Source: CAZAMP01 sp964486455
Lineage (GTDB): Bacteria > Eisenbacteria > RBG-16-71-46 > CAZAMP01
Assembly (NCBI GenBank): GCA_964486455.1
Contig: CAZAMP010000004.1
Span: forward strand, 1-64,000
Length of the DNA stretch: 64,000 bases
Direction: 5' to 3'
The notes beneath the pieces are model-generated. The model did not search any database. It had not been told where the DNA came from and was given only the letters and a program-made list of their open reading frames with translations. This document shows, piece after piece, positions 7,285 through 16,119 of this stretch (positions are counted from its first letter, which is position 1; each line of letters begins with the position of its first letter). Both the position numbers and the translations under genes were made by a program.

Positions 7285-8883
7285 ATGAATCCCAAGCAGA
7301 ACAGCCATCTGCGGCGCGTCGCCCGGGCCGGCGGGACGCTCTCGACCGGCATCCTCGCGAGCCGGATTCTCGGCCTCGTGCGCGACGTGGCCCGCGCCTA
7401 CCTTTTGGGCACAGGGCTCGCCGCCGACGCTTGGGTCATCGCCTACCGATTGCCCAATCTGCTGCGCGCGTTCTTCGCGGAAGGCTCGCTGAGCGCCGCC
7501 TTTGTCCCCGTGCTCTCCGAGTCGATCGAAACCCGACCGCGAGAAGACGTATGGAAGCTGCTAAACGCGGTCCTCTCGACGCTCTTCCTCGTTCTGATCG
7601 GGGTCGCCGTGGTGGCGATCGCGCTGGCGCCGCAGATCGTTCCCATGCTCGCCCCCGGATTCGGCAAAGTGGCGGGAAAGCTCGACCTCACGATCTGGCT
7701 TACACGAGCCACATTTCCGTATCTCATCCTGATCGGGCTGGCCACGCTGTGCATGGGCACCTTGAACGCGTTCCATCACTTCCGGGCCCCGGCGATGGCC
7801 CCGGGGGTCATGAACCTTTTCATGATCGGAGCGCTTCTGGGGCTCTGTCCGGTGCTGGGGGAGGATCCCACAGTCCAGGTCAAGGGTCTCGCGGCCGGCG
7901 TGCTCGCGGGGGGGCTCGCGCAGATCGCGCTCCAACTGCCGCCCTTGATCCGCCTCGGTTACCGGCCGAAGTTCGCGCCGTCACTCCGGGATCCGGACGT
8001 TCGTCGGATCGGTGTGCTGATGCTGCCCGGCCTGGTCGGCATCGGGATCAGCGAGATCAACGCGCTCGTGGACGGCATTCTCGCGAGCCTTCTCGAAACC
8101 GGGAGCGTAGCGTCTCTCGAGTATGGGATGCGGCTCATGCATCTTCCGCTCGGCGTCATCGGCGTGGCGCTCGGGACCGCGCTTCTCCCCACGCTGAGCC
8201 GACAGGCGGTCGCCGGCGAGATAGACGCACTGCGTGACACGTACTCCTTCGCCCTGAGGATCATCTTGTTCCTGATGACTCCGGCGGCGCTCGCGCTGAT
8301 CCTTCTGCCGAACGAGATGGTCCGCCTTCTCTTCGAACGGGGCGCATTCGAAGCGGCGACGTCGACGGCGATGACAACACGCGCGGTGGCGTTCTATGCC
8401 ATGGGGCTCCTCTTCTATGGGGCCGTTAAGGTAACCGTTCCCGTCTTCTTCTCGTTCAAGGACACGCGGACGCCGGTCAAGTGCGCCGCCGCGGCCCTGA
8501 TATCCAACATCTGTCTCAACCTTTTGCTCATGGGGCCGCTCAAACTCGCCGGGCTGGCGCTCGCCACGGCCATCAGCGCCGGGCTGAACATCGCGCTACT
8601 GACGGTGGCGCTTCGCCGCCGTCTCGGCCGAATCGGTGGTCGGGCGATCATCGCGACCTTTCTGCGGGTCATCGTCGGCGGACTCTTGATGACGGGCGCC
8701 GTCCTGATCACCAGCCGCCTGCTCTCCTCGGCGGGGCTGCCGGACAACCTCATCGGTCGCTTGGCGCATGTCTTCGTCCCGCTCACCGCCGGCCTCACCG
8801 CCTACATCGCCCACGCCCATTTCGTTCGGAGCCCGGAGTGGGCGTTTCTCAAAGACGCTGCCCACAGGAAGGAGAGCCGGTGA
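7285..8883 (+). CDS. murJ: Lipid II flippase MurJ (MviN)
   Basis: 532 residues and about 14 membrane segments, the normal MurJ size in the MOP flippase superfamily. It moves lipid-linked peptidoglycan precursor across the inner membrane. Typical features are SRILGLVRDVARAYLLG at residue ~27, the amphipathic PNLLRAFFAEGSLSAAFVPV stretch at ~54, and LPLGVIGVALGTALLPTLSR at ~290, all strongly conserved in MurJ. It is first in an overlapping run with uvrC, ogt and a recombinase, so it is probably cotranscribed with DNA-repair genes. CAGGAGT lies about 15 bases before the ATG. Confidence 0.95.
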   Translation: MNPKQNSHLRRVARAGGTLSTGILASRILGLVRDVARAYLLGTGLAADAWVIAYRLPNLLRAFFAEGSLSAAFVPVLSESIETRPREDVWKLLNAVLSTLFLVLIGVAVVAIALAPQIVPMLAPGFGKVAGKLDLTIWLTRATFPYLILIGLATLCMGTLNAFHHFRAPAMAPGVMNLFMIGALLGLCPVLGEDPTVQVKGLAAGVLAGGLAQIALQLPPLIRLGYRPKFAPSLRDPDVRRIGVLMLPGLVGIGISEINALVDGILASLLETGSVASLEYGMRLMHLPLGVIGVALGTALLPTLSRQAVAGEIDALRDTYSFALRIILFLMTPAALALILLPNEMVRLLFERGAFEAATSTAMTTRAVAFYAMGLLFYGAVKVTVPVFFSFKDTRTPVKCAAAALISNICLNLLLMGPLKLAGLALATAISAGLNIALLTVALRRRLGRIGGRAIIATFLRVIVGGLLMTGAVLITSRLLSSAGLPDNLIGRLAHVFVPLTAGLTAYIAHAHFVRSPEWAFLKDAAHRKESR

Positions 8884-10706
8884 CGGTCGACCTGACTCGG
8901 AAGCTCAAGACACTTCCGCGCGGTCCCGGCATCTACCTGATGCTGGACCGGGTGGGTGATCTGCTCTACATCGGCAAGGCGAGAAGCCTGCGTCAGCGGG
9001 TTTCGTCCTACTTCGCGCCATCCCGTGAGCCGCACCCGCGCACGGACAGTCTGGTCTCCCGGGTCCGGGATGTCGACTTCATCGTCACCGACAGCGAACT
9101 CGAGGCGCTGATCCTCGAGCAGACGATGGTCAAGGAGCGAAAACCCCGCTACAACGTCCAGCTGAAGGATGACAAGCGCTTTCCGTACGTGCGCCTCACC
9201 TTGAGCCACGCGTTTCCCAGGGCCGAGATCACACGCCAACTCGGTGACCGGTCGTCCCGCTACTATGGACCGTACACCGACGTCGCGTTGCTTCGGCAAA
9301 CGCTCAAGATGCTCCGTCGCGCGTTTCCGTTGCGCGTCTGCAGCGACGCGCGTCTCACCCGATCAGACGAACGGGAATGCCTCGACTACTTCATCGGTCT
9401 GTGCTGCGCCCCGTGCACGAGACAGTCGACGGAGGATGACTACGCCGAGATCGTCCGCTCGCTCATGCGCTTTCTCGGGGGGAAAGGGGAGGACGTCGTC
9501 CGCGACCTTCAAACCCAGATGCAGGAAGCGTCCGACGCCCGCGAGTATGAGCGCGGCGCCGTTTTGCGCAATCGCCTGCGGGCGGTCCGCTCGGTCCTTC
9601 GTCGTCAGAAGGTGGAGATGCCGGGTGGAGATGACGTGGACGTCATCGGCCTCGCGACTGGGGACGACCAAGCGCTGGGTCTCGTGCTACGCGTACGCGG
9701 CGGAAAGGTCATCGGGAAGGAGGAACGCCTCCTGGTCGGCACGCGCGATCGCTCGGCGACGGAGCTTCTCGGGCTCTTCACGATGCAGTTCTATCTCGGC
9801 CAGGACGTCGTTCCGGGCCGAGTGGCGCTCCCCGAGCCCCCGGCGGAGGAGGAGCTGCTTTCCGCCTGGCTTCAGAACCGGCAGGAGGCGCCGGTACGCA
9901 TCCAGGTCCCGAAGCGAGGGACTCTCGCGGGTCTGGTCCGGATCGCGGCGAGAAACGCTGCGCTCAGCATGGAAGAGCGGCGTCTGGGCTCAGGGTCACA
10001 AGAGCCCGCCCCGCCCGAGCTCCTCGAACTCCAGCAGAAGCTGGCGCTCCCCGCGCCACCCATGCGAATCGAGGCGTTCGACGTTTCGACCGTCCACGGG
10101 TCTGACACCGTCGCCTCGGTCGTGGTCTTCGTGGCCGGCCGGCCGTCGAAATCGCTCTACCGGCGCTTTCGGATCAGGCGCGTTGAGGGGACGGATGATT
10201 TCGCGAGCATCCAGGAAGCGGTTGACCGGCGCATCTCTCGATCGCTGGCGGAAGACCGCCCGCTACCCGATCTCCTGCTGATCGATGGCGGCGCCGGACA
10301 AGTGTCGTCCGCGCACGGCGTGCTCGGGAAGTACGACCTGGGACGTCTCCCGCTCATTGGGCTCGCGAAGCGTGACGAGCGCGTGGTGTTTCCGGACGCC
10401 CGGGCGGATCTGCACCTCCCGCGGCGCTCTCCGGGACTCCGCCTCCTTCAACAGATTCGAAATGAGGCACATCGCTCCGCGGTGCGTTACCATAGAAGCC
10501 TCAGGCGGCGGCGGCTCACGCGCTCGGCGCTTGACGCGATCCCCGGGATCGGACCCGCCCGAAAGGCGCAACTGCTCAACACCTTCGGTTCCGTCGCCGC
10601 GCTCCGGAAGGCGGATGTGGAGTCGGTTGCCCGGCTGCCCGGCATCGGGCGAGCCACGGCGATGAAGGTCTTGGCGGCTCTGCGGAAGGGTAGGGTGAGG
10701 CCGTGA
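8880..10706 (+). CDS. uvrC: Excinuclease ABC subunit C
   Basis: 608 residues from the GTG at 8880, which overlaps the murJ stop as GTGA and follows GGAAGGAG at good distance; longer in-frame extensions overlap murJ and are not real. UvrC makes both incisions in nucleotide excision repair. Visible parts are the N-terminal GIY-YIG nuclease (GIYLMLDRVGDLLYIGKA from ~15), the four cysteines of the iron-sulfur site (CSDAR...ECLDYFIGLCCAPC, ~153-176), a UVR motif (~200-235), the RNase H-like 5' nuclease with FDVSTVHGS and LLLIDGGAGQ, and two C-terminal helix-hairpin-helix motifs (IPGIGPARKAQLL, LPGIGRATAMKVL). Confidence 0.97.
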   Translation: MTVDLTRKLKTLPRGPGIYLMLDRVGDLLYIGKARSLRQRVSSYFAPSREPHPRTDSLVSRVRDVDFIVTDSELEALILEQTMVKERKPRYNVQLKDDKRFPYVRLTLSHAFPRAEITRQLGDRSSRYYGPYTDVALLRQTLKMLRRAFPLRVCSDARLTRSDERECLDYFIGLCCAPCTRQSTEDDYAEIVRSLMRFLGGKGEDVVRDLQTQMQEASDAREYERGAVLRNRLRAVRSVLRRQKVEMPGGDDVDVIGLATGDDQALGLVLRVRGGKVIGKEERLLVGTRDRSATELLGLFTMQFYLGQDVVPGRVALPEPPAEEELLSAWLQNRQEAPVRIQVPKRGTLAGLVRIAARNAALSMEERRLGSGSQEPAPPELLELQQKLALPAPPMRIEAFDVSTVHGSDTVASVVVFVAGRPSKSLYRRFRIRRVEGTDDFASIQEAVDRRISRSLAEDRPLPDLLLIDGGAGQVSSAHGVLGKYDLGRLPLIGLAKRDERVVFPDARADLHLPRRSPGLRLLQQIRNEAHRSAVRYHRSLRRRRLTRSALDAIPGIGPARKAQLLNTFGSVAALRKADVESVARLPGIGRATAMKVLAALRKGRVRP

Positions 10707-11272
10707 TCCATCTACATGTCGTCTCGCTGAAAGCGCGCGCGGGAGAACTCTGGGTGGCGGGCACGGATCGGGGTGTCCTGCGTCTTGGCTTCGGAAAGGC
10801 GCCGGATGCCCGAGGCTCGGCGTCCCTCGCCAGAAAAGGGGTCCTCTCGGTCAGCCGAAGTCCCGGCCCGCTTCGTGGGGCCCTCCGCTCGCTCAGACGC
10901 TACTTGGCAGGGGATCTCGACACACCGCGTGCCGAGCTGGATCTCGCTGGGATCACCGAATTCCGGCTCCGCGTCCTCGAAGCCGTTCAACAGATTCCTC
11001 CCGGCAAAATCCTCACCTATGCCCAGATCGCTCGGCAGGCCGGGACCCCCCGCGGCGCGCGCGCGGTCGGCCAGGCGCTGGCCGCGAATCCCATCCCGCT
11101 CTTCATTCCGTGCCACCGGGTGGTGACGAAGGAGGGCGAGATCGCCGACTACACCGGCGGGCGCGTCTGGAAGCGCGCGCTTCTGGAGCTCGAAACCAAA
11201 CAGATGCGGCTGCCGTCTTTGCGCAGAAGGAGAGGGCTTGCCAAATCCCGACGAGCGTCTCGAAGCGATTGA
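10703..11272 (+). CDS. ogt: Methylated-DNA-[protein]-cysteine S-methyltransferase
   Basis: 189 residues. It removes alkyl groups from O6-alkylguanine by irreversible transfer to its own Cys. The active site IPCHRVV (Cys at ~137) is intact, as are the upstream helix-turn-helix-like segment (TYAQIARQAGTPRGARAVG) and the Asn hinge in ALAANPIP. The N-terminal domain is divergent. The GTG start overlaps the uvrC stop (GTGA), so expression is coupled to nucleotide excision repair. The last ~11 codons overlap the next gene. Confidence 0.95.
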   Translation: MIHLHVVSLKARAGELWVAGTDRGVLRLGFGKAPDARGSASLARKGVLSVSRSPGPLRGALRSLRRYLAGDLDTPRAELDLAGITEFRLRVLEAVQQIPPGKILTYAQIARQAGTPRGARAVGQALAANPIPLFIPCHRVVTKEGEIADYTGGRVWKRALLELETKQMRLPSLRRRRGLAKSRRASRSD

Positions 11273-12158
11273 TTCCCGCTATTTGACGCCATTTCTCGAC
11301 CACTTACGCGTTGAGCGCGGCCTCTCCGAGAACACCGTCTCGGCCTATGCGACCGACCTGAGACGCTACGCGCGTTTCCTTGCCGGCCAAGACGTCGAGC
11401 GCCCCGCGGATGCCTCGCCCGCGACCATTCGCACCTTCGTCGGTCAACTTCGCCGGGCGGGCCGGGCTGCGTCGACCGTCGCGCGAACCGTATCGGCGGT
11501 ACGTTCCTTTCACCGCTTCCTGGTGGCCGAGGGGCTCGCCTCCGACAATCCCGCCGCGCGGATCCCGAGCCCTCGACGCTGGCAGCGACTACCCGAGGCG
11601 CTCAACATCGACGACGCGCGGCGACTCGTGACCGCGCCGCGCGGTGACGAGCCGCTCGCGTTCCGAGATCGGGCCCTCCTCGAGCTAGGTTATGCTACCG
11701 GCCTCCGCGCGACCGAGCTGGTGCGACTGGAGCTCGGCGCCCTCTCCCTCGACGAGCGGTTTGTCCGCGTGGTCGGGAAGGGGGGCAAAGAGCGGATCGT
11801 CCCGTTCGGCGTGGCGTCCGCCGACGCACTCCGCCTATACCTGGGTGCTCCGCGCCAGCAGCTCCTTCGCGGACGGCGGGAAGAGAGCATCTTTCTCAAC
11901 CATCGCGGCCGGCCGCTTTCGCGCGTCGGGTACTGGATGATCATCAAGCGTCACGCCCGCGGCCTCGGTCTCGAGAAGCAGGTCCACCCTCACGTTCTCC
12001 GGCATACGTTCGCGACGCATCTCCTGGATGGTGGGGCGGATCTCCGGGTCGTCCAGGAGCTCCTCGGACACACATCAATAGCAACGACACAGATTTACAC
12101 GCATGTCCAGAAAGGAAGGCTCGCCGAGATCCATAGATCGTGCCACCCGCGCGGATGA
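11238..12158 (+). CDS. xerD: Site-specific tyrosine recombinase XerC/XerD
   Basis: 306 residues, the usual Xer length. It resolves chromosome dimers at dif. The core-binding SAM-like domain spans ~15-100. The catalytic domain has all residues: R in GLRATEL (~156), K in GKGGKER (~181), H-x-x-R in HVLRHTFATHLL (~251), H in LGHTS (~277) and Y in IYTHV (~286). It starts at a TTG inside the end of ogt with GAAGGAG in front. Whether it is XerC or XerD cannot be decided from the sequence alone. A phage-type integrase is unlikely given its housekeeping operon and size. Confidence 0.92.
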   Translation: MPNPDERLEAIDSRYLTPFLDHLRVERGLSENTVSAYATDLRRYARFLAGQDVERPADASPATIRTFVGQLRRAGRAASTVARTVSAVRSFHRFLVAEGLASDNPAARIPSPRRWQRLPEALNIDDARRLVTAPRGDEPLAFRDRALLELGYATGLRATELVRLELGALSLDERFVRVVGKGGKERIVPFGVASADALRLYLGAPRQQLLRGRREESIFLNHRGRPLSRVGYWMIIKRHARGLGLEKQVHPHVLRHTFATHLLDGGADLRVVQELLGHTSIATTQIYTHVQKGRLAEIHRSCHPRG

Positions 12159-12195
12159 GACCGATGAGCCCCAGGCGCCCCACCCAGGATTGGGG

Positions 12196-12224
12196 TTTCC
12201 TCATCCGCAGGATGCCCGTATAAT
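12196..12224 (+). promoter_or_regulatory. Sigma-70-type promoter candidate
   Basis: A perfect TATAAT (12219-12224) with TTTCCT 17 bases upstream lies in the gap after the recombinase gene, about 65 bases before the GTG of the beta-barrel gene. It probably drives that gene and possibly the helicase pair downstream. Confidence 0.5.
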
Positions 12225-12289
12225 GCGTCGCATTCGATTCAGGGGGTGGATTCGCTTTCTGAGGGGTTGATGCCGCAAGGAGGTGTAGT

Positions 12290-12943
12290 GTGAAACGCAC
12301 GTTGGTGTGGGCGCTTCTGGCTCTGACCCTCGCGAGCGACCCCGGACAGGCCTATGAGCAGCGCACAGGCACGTTCAGCGCGGGGCTCCAGGGCCACGTG
12401 AGTTCCATTTTTGCGGCACACGATAGCTACGGTGCTTTCAGGTGGCGCGGCAATCCGTTCAACGGGGAGAGCATCAAGGGTCCGGCGGCCGGCCTGGCCG
12501 TCCGATTTCGGATCAGCCTCGATAGGACGTCCGCCATCGGACTCAGCTTCGAGGCGCTGGACTTCAAGCGTTCGCTTCCCAGGACAGAATTGGCCGACTT
12601 CGAGATAGTCGTTCAAGACACGGTGACCAAGCTCCACGCGTCCGCCGTCTCGTTCGACTACTACAGATACTTCCGCCGCAAGGCCAAGACGACACCCTAT
12701 GCGGTCGGAGGAATCGGCTTCTATCGTCCGGAACGACGCTTCGGTGAGATCCAAACGAAGATTCTGACTTCGGGCCTCCTTCTCACGCTCGGGGGAGGGC
12801 TCGAACACTTCTTCTCGCGCAATCTCTCGCTCGAACCGTCGCTGCGCTTCTTCGCACTGCGGCACGACGGAGGTATCTCCGGAGCCGCGGAACTCGCTGT
12901 GGGTGTCCGGTTCTACATGTTGAGTCGGCGCACGAGACGCTAA
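12290..12943 (+). CDS. Outer-membrane beta-barrel-like protein, unknown function
   Basis: 217 residues with a signal peptide (KRTLVWALLALTLAS, cleavage near residue 21). The mature chain alternates short amphipathic strands and turns (GLAVRFRISL, AIGLSFEALDF, ASAVSFDYYRYF, TPYAVGGIGFY, LLTLGGGLEHFF) and ends AELAVGVRFYML, as expected for an eight-stranded barrel of the OmpA/OmpW-like type. Tight start: AAGGAGGTG lies four bases before the GTG at 12290. It stands alone behind a TATAAT promoter. No binding or enzymatic function can be read from it. Confidence 0.75.
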   Translation: MKRTLVWALLALTLASDPGQAYEQRTGTFSAGLQGHVSSIFAAHDSYGAFRWRGNPFNGESIKGPAAGLAVRFRISLDRTSAIGLSFEALDFKRSLPRTELADFEIVVQDTVTKLHASAVSFDYYRYFRRKAKTTPYAVGGIGFYRPERRFGEIQTKILTSGLLLTLGGGLEHFFSRNLSLEPSLRFFALRHDGGISGAAELAVGVRFYMLSRRTRR

Positions 12944-12967
12944 CGACGCGCACACTTCGGGCGGGCG

Positions 12968-14977
12968 ATGCGACACACGTATCAGGTTGGCAAGAAGATC
13001 ATCCATGAGGTCTTCGGCGAAGGTCTCGTGGTCGATCTCCGTCGCCGACCGTTCTATGACATCCTCGAGGTGGCCTTCACGGACGGCGTGCGAAAGATCA
13101 CCTCGATTCACCCGCAGATCCGGCCCGCCTCCGCGCCAGCGACGACGGGGCAAAAGAAGAAGCGAAAGCGGAAGAAAGCGGGTGACGCCGACGAAGCCGC
13201 ACCGGTCGAAACCGAAGCTGCGCCGGCGGAACCGACCGAACCGCCCGGGGCGCACGACACGGCATTCAGCGAACCCGACGTCATCAACTTCGACTCGACA
13301 TCGACCGCGATCCTGGCGGAAGGCCCCTCGAACGGTGATCCTCGCGACTACGCGCTCCGCCTCGAAGCCGAGCGTCTGAGCCTGAATCGCGGATTTGAGC
13401 GCCTCATCTCGCTCGAATCGATCCGGGGCGTCAATCGCTATCGCTATCAGCGCCGGGCCGCGCTCAAGGTGCTGCGCGAGATGAACGGTCGTGCGCTTCT
13501 GGCCGACGAGGTCGGCCTTGGAAAGACGATCGAGGCCGGCATCATCCTCAAGGAATATGTGCTCCGGGGTTTGGTGCGCCGTTGCCTGATACTCGTGCCC
13601 GTCAACCTGATCGCGCAGTGGCGGGAGGAGATGTATCAGAAGTTCGACCTCGACTTCGACATGTACACGCGAGGCACCGACTGGGGCGCATCGGAATGGT
13701 TGATCGCGAGCCTCGATACGGCGAAGACGCTCCGGAACCGGAAGGCCATCCTCGAACAGAGCTACGACATGGTCATCGTTGATGAGGCCCACCGACTCCG
13801 AAACCATCAGACCCTCGGCTGGAAGTTCATCGACGCGCTGAGCGTCAAGCACATCATGCTGCTGACGGCCACGCCCGTGCAGAACAACCTGCGCGAGCTC
13901 TTCAACCTGATCACGCTCCTGAAGCCGGGCGCCCTGGGGACGTATCGAGCGTTTCGCCGCGCCTTTATGGTGAGAGGCGACAAGCGGCTCCCCAAGAACA
14001 CCCGTGAGCTGTCCCGACTGCTCGGGAAGGTCATGATCCGCACGACCCGATCATCGACGAGCATCCGTTTTCCGAACCGCTATGTCGAAATCGTCTCCTT
14101 CACGCTCTCCGACGCCGAGCGCGAGCTCTACGATCGCGTATCCGACTTCATCGTTCGCGTCGCGCGTTCGAGCTCGCCGAAGATCTATCAGAGGTGGCAC
14201 TTCATCCTGATGGTTCTTCAAAAGGAGATCGGCTCGTCGAGCTTTGCGGCGCTCAAGACGCTGAAGAAGTGCGACGCTGGCAACTGGCACGGCGTAGACA
14301 AGGGCGAACTGACGCGCCTGAGCGAGCTCGCGGCGTCCATCCGGCACAACAACAAGTTCGACGGCCTAAAGGAGGTGCTGGAAAAGCGGAGCGGAGAGAA
14401 GATCATCATCTTCACGCAGTTCCTGGATACGCTCAACTACATCCACCGCGAGCTCTCCGAGATGGGAATCGCCTGTTCCGTCTTCCACGGCGGGCTCAGC
14501 ATGCCGGAGAAGGAACTGGCCGTGGAGCGCTTCCGCCGAAAGGCCCAGGTGTTCATCAGCAGCGAGGCGGGAGGGGAAGGTCGAAACCTCCAATTCTGCC
14601 GCAACGTGGTCAACTACGACCTGCCGTGGAACCCGATGCGTGTTGAGCAACGGATCGGACGCGTCCACCGCCTTGGCCAGAAGCGGGATATCTACGTCTA
14701 CAACTTCACGACGGAGAACACGGTAGAAGCCTACGTTCTCGAACTCCTTCTCATGAAGATCCGGATGTTCGAACTCGTCATCGGAGAAATGGACATGATT
14801 CTGGGTTCTCTGGAGGAGAAGAGCCCGCTCGAGACGCGCATTTTCCAGATCTGGAGTTCGACTCGGGATCGGAAGGAGGTCGAGAGCCAGTTCGAAGGGC
14901 TGGGCGAAGAGCTCGACACCGCGCGTCAGCGCTATGAGCGCATCAAGCGGTTTGATAGCGACATCTTCGATGAATAG
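12968..14977 (+). CDS. SNF2/RapA-like helicase with N-terminal UvrD-Tudor-like domain
   Basis: 669 residues. The SNF2 motor is complete: Walker A DEVGLGKTIEAG (~181), DEAH box VDEAHRLRN (~270), TATPVQN (~301), FTQF (~481), SEAGGEGRNLQF (~530) and QRIGRVHRLGQK (~562). The first ~50 residues (VGKKIIHEVFGEGLVVDL ... VAFTDGVRKI) resemble the small Tudor-like domain found at the C-terminus of UvrD/PcrA, which binds RNA polymerase. A low-complexity Lys/Ala/Pro-rich linker (~58-95) follows. Role in RapA-like polymerase recycling or DNA-protein remodelling is likely but unproved. The next gene starts nine bases downstream and probably encodes its partner. Confidence 0.85.
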   Translation: MRHTYQVGKKIIHEVFGEGLVVDLRRRPFYDILEVAFTDGVRKITSIHPQIRPASAPATTGQKKKRKRKKAGDADEAAPVETEAAPAEPTEPPGAHDTAFSEPDVINFDSTSTAILAEGPSNGDPRDYALRLEAERLSLNRGFERLISLESIRGVNRYRYQRRAALKVLREMNGRALLADEVGLGKTIEAGIILKEYVLRGLVRRCLILVPVNLIAQWREEMYQKFDLDFDMYTRGTDWGASEWLIASLDTAKTLRNRKAILEQSYDMVIVDEAHRLRNHQTLGWKFIDALSVKHIMLLTATPVQNNLRELFNLITLLKPGALGTYRAFRRAFMVRGDKRLPKNTRELSRLLGKVMIRTTRSSTSIRFPNRYVEIVSFTLSDAERELYDRVSDFIVRVARSSSPKIYQRWHFILMVLQKEIGSSSFAALKTLKKCDAGNWHGVDKGELTRLSELAASIRHNNKFDGLKEVLEKRSGEKIIIFTQFLDTLNYIHRELSEMGIACSVFHGGLSMPEKELAVERFRRKAQVFISSEAGGEGRNLQFCRNVVNYDLPWNPMRVEQRIGRVHRLGQKRDIYVYNFTTENTVEAYVLELLLMKIRMFELVIGEMDMILGSLEEKSPLETRIFQIWSSTRDRKEVESQFEGLGEELDTARQRYERIKRFDSDIFDE

Positions 14978-14985
14978 GATGGATA

Positions 14986-16119
14986 ATGGCTACCGGGAAG
15001 GCTAGGGAAGGGGCCGAGGCGTTTGTCTTGGACGTCATGAAGCGCTACGGTGCCGGGATGACGCCGCTTCGCAAGAACGCCGTCAAGGTGAACTTCCCAG
15101 AGGTGCCGCCCTTCGCGGACTCGCGTGAGTTCGTCATCGCGCTGGAGCGCAAGGCGCTCGGCCACTATCCGGAGGCCACGCTGGCCATCCCGGGAAGTCC
15201 ATTCTATCTCTCGCTCATGGACTTGGCTCGCTCGAGCGGAACCCTCACCCACGTGTACGCGCCAATTGTTGAGCCTCTACCCAACACACCCCCCGAACGT
15301 CTTTTCGTCGACGCCGACACGATCGACTGGGAGCCGGGGGACGGCGCCAATCACCCGCACATCCTCTTCAATTTTGCAATTTCTTATCATTCCGTGGTAA
15401 CGTCCGACGATCTCGTTTCGATCGGGTACGACGTTGTCAGGAAGGCATTTCGCGACACCGAGCTTGTCGGCGCTCTGCACAGCGTCTGGTCGGAAACGCT
15501 TGCGGAGAATCCGGTCGACTGGCGCGAGTTGGACTCGACGGATCTGGAGGCGCTTTTCCCGGCGGCGATGGAAGAGCTGAATCGCCTCATCCGCAAAAAG
15601 GTGGCGAAGGCCGTCAAGACGACGCAGAAGTACCTGGATCGAGAGATTAGCGGAGTCGAGGAGTACTATCGCCAGCTCATCGCGGAGGAGAAGCAGATCC
15701 TCAATCGCCTGTCGCGGACGTCCCCCGACGAGGCCAAGGATCAGGAACGCAAGATCCGACGCTATCAGCTGGATTGGAAGCGGCGGACCGCGGAGGAGGT
15801 GCGGCATCACCAGTGCCGCGTGAACATCCGCTTGGTCAGCGTCGCTGAAATCTTCATGCCGCGAACGGAGCTGGTGCTGACGTCCGTGGCGTTGCCGGAA
15901 CCGCAGCACGCGTATTTCAACCACTTCCTGGGTTGCGTGGACGGTGTAGTTTGTGGCGATTGCCAGGGGGAAACCGGCCCCTGGCGCGTATCGAACGCGG
16001 GGGAGTGGGTTTGCGAAGCCTGCCACATGAAACAAAACGGGCACCCGGAATCCGGGCATAGCCCTGACTTTGAGCCCGACGAAGAGGGCGGCACCGATAA
16101 CGAGGAGGACAAACCGTGA
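14986..16119 (+). CDS. Coiled-coil zinc-ribbon protein, probable partner of the SNF2 helicase
   Basis: 377 residues, no family recognised. The N-terminal ~190 residues are globular. Residues ~195-275 are strongly charged and helical (KKVAKAVKTTQKYLDREISG, SPDEAKDQERKIRRYQLDWK) and should form a coiled coil. Near 315-345 there is a four-Cys zinc ribbon (CGDCQGETGPWRVS ... CEACH). The acidic tail is Glu/Asp-rich. The gap to the helicase gene is eight bases, so the two are almost surely coexpressed. In related RapA-like proteins accessory regions lie in one chain, so this may be a split subunit. It could also be an independent nucleic-acid or polymerase-binding protein. Confidence 0.65.
   Translation: MATGKAREGAEAFVLDVMKRYGAGMTPLRKNAVKVNFPEVPPFADSREFVIALERKALGHYPEATLAIPGSPFYLSLMDLARSSGTLTHVYAPIVEPLPNTPPERLFVDADTIDWEPGDGANHPHILFNFAISYHSVVTSDDLVSIGYDVVRKAFRDTELVGALHSVWSETLAENPVDWRELDSTDLEALFPAAMEELNRLIRKKVAKAVKTTQKYLDREISGVEEYYRQLIAEEKQILNRLSRTSPDEAKDQERKIRRYQLDWKRRTAEEVRHHQCRVNIRLVSVAEIFMPRTELVLTSVALPEPQHAYFNHFLGCVDGVVCGDCQGETGPWRVSNAGEWVCEACHMKQNGHPESGHSPDFEPDEEGGTDNEEDKP

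Noticed and set aside
8481..8879. In-frame extension of uvrC by 133 codons
   Set aside because: Overlaps murJ; the GTG at 8880 has a ribosome-binding site and gives the normal UvrC start.
11238..12158. Integrase of a genomic island
   Set aside because: Size, motifs and coupling with murJ-uvrC-ogt fit a housekeeping Xer recombinase; no att-like repeat was seen nearby.
12239..13852. Long minus-strand frame of 537 codons
   Set aside because: It lies opposite the SNF2 helicase and the beta-barrel gene, which have clear motifs and ribosome-binding sites; composition is that of a GC-rich shadow frame.
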